Source of the DNA: an uncultured Pelagibacteraceae bacterium
GTDB taxonomy: Bacteria; Pseudomonadota; Alphaproteobacteria; Pelagibacterales; Pelagibacteraceae
DNA: 64,000 nucleotides
NCBI GenBank assembly: GCA_902631535.1
Contig: CACOYX010000003.1
Coordinates: forward strand, 1 to 64,000
Direction: 5' to 3'
Shown: piece after piece, positions 60,933 to 64,000 of the stretch
Layout of the letters: each line of letters begins with the position of its first letter
Position numbering within the stretch: position 1 is the first letter of the stretch
Position numbers and translations under genes: made by a program
The notes under the pieces: generated by a model
What the model was told of the DNA's origin: nothing
Database searches by the model: none
Seen by the model: the letters and a program-made list of their open reading frames with translations, nothing else

Positions 60933-61313
60933 TTAATATATTCCTGATTTTACTAGTTTATCAATTTCAGCTTTGGACTCAGGAATTAATTTGTAAATAT
61001 ATTTAGTGCAATCGCCTGTTCTTTTCTCATCGTATGGTTTGCCATAAAGTTCATCTACAGATTTATTAAGTTCTGCATTTACAAGATCTTCTTTAACTCC
61101 CTCTTTAATTAAATATGATGTTAAATATTTCTTAGCCGCAATCGAGAATACAATTTTATCTAATTCCAATGTTCCTTGAGGTATCATACTATTAGCATAA
61201 TAAAGTCCTGTGCATTTTAAAGTAGCTTTCCTATCTTTTTCGCTTAAGTGACCCATAGCCACTGCTAAACTGCAATAAATGAAAGTTAAGGTTACTAAAA
61301 AAATATTTTTCAT
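60933..61313 (-). CDS. Small secreted protein, unknown
   Basis: 126 residues. A signal peptide (KNIFLVTLTFIYCSLAVA) is followed by a helical mature domain with two cysteines (LKCTGLYYANSM and GDCTKYIY), likely a disulfide in the periplasm. No family is recognised. It is the promoter-proximal gene of the 61313-59860 unit. The size, signal and two-cysteine pattern recall the unknown protein at 56816-57250, though the sequences do not align obviously. Confidence 0.6.
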   Translation of the reverse strand: MKNIFLVTLTFIYCSLAVAMGHLSEKDRKATLKCTGLYYANSMIPQGTLELDKIVFSIAAKKYLTSYLIKEGVKEDLVNAELNKSVDELYGKPYDEKRTGDCTKYIYKLIPESKAEIDKLVKSGIY

Positions 61314-61407
61314 AGTTATATTATTTATGTAATTTTAAATCATTTTAATTGTGTTAAAAGTAGATTACAGGTATGCATAATGTCTACAACCACAAGGTTA
61401 AAAGTTA

Positions 61408-62286
61408 ATGAAAATCATTGATTGTACTTCATTCTATAACGAGCATATGATGTATGAAATAAGACTTAACGTTCTAAATGAAAAAGTTGATAAATTTATT
61501 GTTACAGAATCTACATTTTCTCATAGTGGAGAAAAGAAAAAACTAAATTTTGATATTAAAAATTATCCAAAATTCAAAGATAAAATAATTTATATCGCTA
61601 TTGATAGAGAACCAGATGGAATTGTAGAAGAGAATAATGATCCGTCATTGCAAAGATCTAATAGCTTGAAAAGGATAGCTTTATCCTACGATGAGAGTCT
61701 AAAAGAATTGGATAATTTTTCTGATGACGATTTTATAATGTTAAGTGACAATGATGAAATTCCTAATTTAAATTCAGAAAAATTTTTAAAAAATAAAAAT
61801 TCGATTGTATTATTTAATCAATTATTTTTTTATTATAAATTTAATTTACTCTACGATAGAATGATTTGGCCTGGCACAAAAGGATGTACAAAAGAAAAAT
61901 TAAAATCATTATCATGGTTAAGGAATATTAAACTTAAGAAGTATCCTTTCTGGCGTTTAGATACTTTGTTTTCTGAAACAAAATACATTGATTTAAATAT
62001 TATAAATGATGGTGGGTGGCATTTTACTAATTTAAAATCCCCAGATCAAATGTATGATAAATTTATGAACTTTGGTCATCATGATGAATTTAGATTAAGT
62101 GGAATAACGGTAGATAAAATAAGAGAGAAAATAAAAAATAAAGAAATGTTTTATGATCATTTCGCAGATAAATCCTCAACAAATAAATGGAAAAGTGATT
62201 ACAAATTAAAATTAGTTAATGAAAAATTATTACCAAGTTTTTTAATTAAAAATAAAAATAGATACAGTGAGTGGTTTAGCGATTAA
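61408..62286 (+). CDS. Glycosyltransferase family 17-like protein
   Basis: 292 residues. The start MKIIDCTSFYNEHMMYEIRLNVL, then FIVTESTFSHSGEKKKL and MLSDNDEIPNL, matches GT17, the family of animal N-acetylglucosaminyltransferase III (MGAT3) and many bacterial glycan enzymes. GGWHFTNL near residue 210 is the other conserved block. No membrane segment is seen. It probably transfers GlcNAc or a related sugar onto a surface glycan. It overlaps the convergent dehydrogenase gene by 4 bases. Confidence 0.82.
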   Translation: MKIIDCTSFYNEHMMYEIRLNVLNEKVDKFIVTESTFSHSGEKKKLNFDIKNYPKFKDKIIYIAIDREPDGIVEENNDPSLQRSNSLKRIALSYDESLKELDNFSDDDFIMLSDNDEIPNLNSEKFLKNKNSIVLFNQLFFYYKFNLLYDRMIWPGTKGCTKEKLKSLSWLRNIKLKKYPFWRLDTLFSETKYIDLNIINDGGWHFTNLKSPDQMYDKFMNFGHHDEFRLSGITVDKIREKIKNKEMFYDHFADKSSTNKWKSDYKLKLVNEKLLPSFLIKNKNRYSEWFSD

Positions 62287-63286
62287 GGAATAAGAATGAT
62301 TTTAGGAGCCACACAAGTGCCATTATGAATTTCTTGAAAGGCATCCGAACCTTTTTTGAGATCTCGATATTCTATCCATCCTAAATCTCCTAATTTTTTG
62401 TCTTTTAAAATTACTAAACTATTTTTAAAGTCATCATTTGTGTAACAATAAGTTCCAACTAATGTTACTTCTTGGATTGTTAGTTTTTTAAAATTAAAAG
62501 TTCCAGAGGGTTGAGTTAAACCAATGTGAACTATAGTGCCTCCAGGCGCTATTGAATTAATCGCTTGATGTCTAGTGATCTCTAGTCCCACAGACTCTAA
62601 TATTAAGTCAAAATGATTTTCTTTTATAGATTTATCATCTGGTGCAACAAAACTTGCTTTAAGATATTTTTCGCATTCATCTAATCTTTTTTTATTAGGA
62701 TCAGACATTATTATATCACTAGAATTTTTTTCCTTATTTAGCACCAGGCCACAAAGTAAACCTATAGCCCCCGCACCTTGAATTAAAATTTTACACTCCG
62801 ATAAAGGTTTTTTTAAATTTGCCTCAGCTAATAATACTGCATGTAAAGCAACAGCTGTTGGTTCAGCTAGGGCTGCTTCTTTCATATTTAAACCTGTTGG
62901 CACCTCAAAAATATTTTGCTCCGGAACAGACACTAATTCTGCTAAACCACCATCTCTTTTTGTAGGAGTGCTCATTCCAATCATTGTTCTTTGCGGGCAC
63001 AGATGTTCTCTTTTGTTTTTGCAATAATCACAATTCTCACAGCTGATAAGTGGATTGATTACGACTTCTTTATTTTTAAATTTACCATCTAAACTGGTTC
63101 CACTGAACTCATGACCTAGAATAAGTGGAGGGATTCTTCTTTCATCTTTACCGTGATAAGCATGCATATCTGAACCACAGATGCCTGAAGCATGAACTTT
63201 TACTAATGCCTCGCCAGGTTTTTTAGTGGGATCTTTTTCTTCTCTGTAAACTATTTTTTCCGTACCAGTATAAACTAAAGCATGCA

Positions 63287-63287
<1 letters not shown>
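62283..63287 (-). CDS. Zinc-dependent medium-chain alcohol dehydrogenase
   Basis: 334 residues. ASGICGSDMHAYHG and ILGHEFSG supply catalytic zinc ligands, CENCDYCKNKREHLC (about residues 89-103) the four cysteines of the structural zinc, and ILIQGAGAIGLLCGL the NAD-binding loop. It is close to the sorbitol/threonine/galactitol-phosphate dehydrogenase branch. Its start overlaps the stop of the HisD/HpsN-like gene, so the two are probably cotranslated. If that neighbour acts on sulfopropanediol, this enzyme may oxidise the same or a related hydroxysulfonate; that is inference. Confidence 0.85.

Positions 63288-64000
<713 letters not shown>

Overview
This window reads as a piece of a Pelagibacterales (SAR11, Candidatus Pelagibacter-like) chromosome. 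The DNA is strongly A+T-rich, genes are short and packed with 1-4 base overlaps or gaps of a few bases, and no insertion sequence, phage gene or CRISPR array is visible. The gene content (stand-alone metabolite transporters, taurine and betaine genes, a methylthioadenosine salvage operon, a SpeD-SpeE fusion) fits a streamlined marine alphaproteobacterium. The assignment is an inference from composition and gene content; there is no rRNA here. No stretch longer than about 300 bases lacks a gene. The longest gaps are 45863-46147, 20814-20998 and 51130-51285.

Layout. 1-7.8 kb is a minus-strand run of core metabolism: citramalate synthase (cut by the window edge), cysS, nadE, a class II DAHP synthase, a short beta-carbonic-anhydrase-like protein, glmS and a GlmU reduced to its acetyltransferase half. 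7.9-12.3 kb (plus) holds a phosphoglycolate phosphatase, a LysE-type exporter, prpB-prpC, a tiny membrane protein and a homocysteine S-methyltransferase. 12.3-14.1 kb is a betaine-type ABC transporter, proX-proW, without its ATPase. 14.2-17.2 kb is a zinc module: zur-znuB-znuC on one strand and znuA on the other, with two Zur-box-like palindromes between them. 17.2-20.8 kb is nrdAB plus a methyltransferase, preceded by a likely NrdR operator pair. 21-31 kb is mixed housekeeping: phosphohexomutase, TauE/SafE permease, dusA, rpoZ with a long acidic tail, MFS transporter, hydroxyisobutyrate-type dehydrogenase, gamma carbonic anhydrase and glycosyltransferases.

31.0-36.9 kb (minus) is a tightly coupled polyamine and methylthioadenosine operon: mtnP, a tautomerase, mtnA, a secreted alpha/beta hydrolase, a class II aldolase-type protein (MtnB or a methylthioribulose-phosphate aldolase), a fused SpeD-SpeE and a nitrilase-family amidase. 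apt is divergent and would recycle the adenine released by MtnP. 37.4-45.9 kb is a surface-glycan region: epimerase, glycosyltransferases, an rmlBADC-like set and methyltransferases. It contains a tRNA gene with anticodon CAT.

46-64 kb is dominated by organosulfonate and amino-acid metabolism. The minus operon has a taurine/omega-amino-acid:pyruvate aminotransferase, alanine dehydrogenase and a dimethylglycine-dehydrogenase-like flavoenzyme. Divergent to it are tauA, tauB and an oversized tauC, followed by an SGNH protein, an Asp/Glu racemase, a small secreted protein, a sulfolactate-dehydrogenase-family enzyme and phosphate acetyltransferase. Then come four small proteins of unknown role, a GT17 glycosyltransferase, a zinc alcohol dehydrogenase, and a HisD-family enzyme that looks more like sulfopropanediol dehydrogenase (HpsN) than a histidine enzyme and is cut by the right edge. 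The likely flow is taurine import, transamination to sulfoacetaldehyde, alanine recycling by Ald, and acetyl-phosphate to acetyl-CoA by Pta. The desulfonating Xsc is not in the window.
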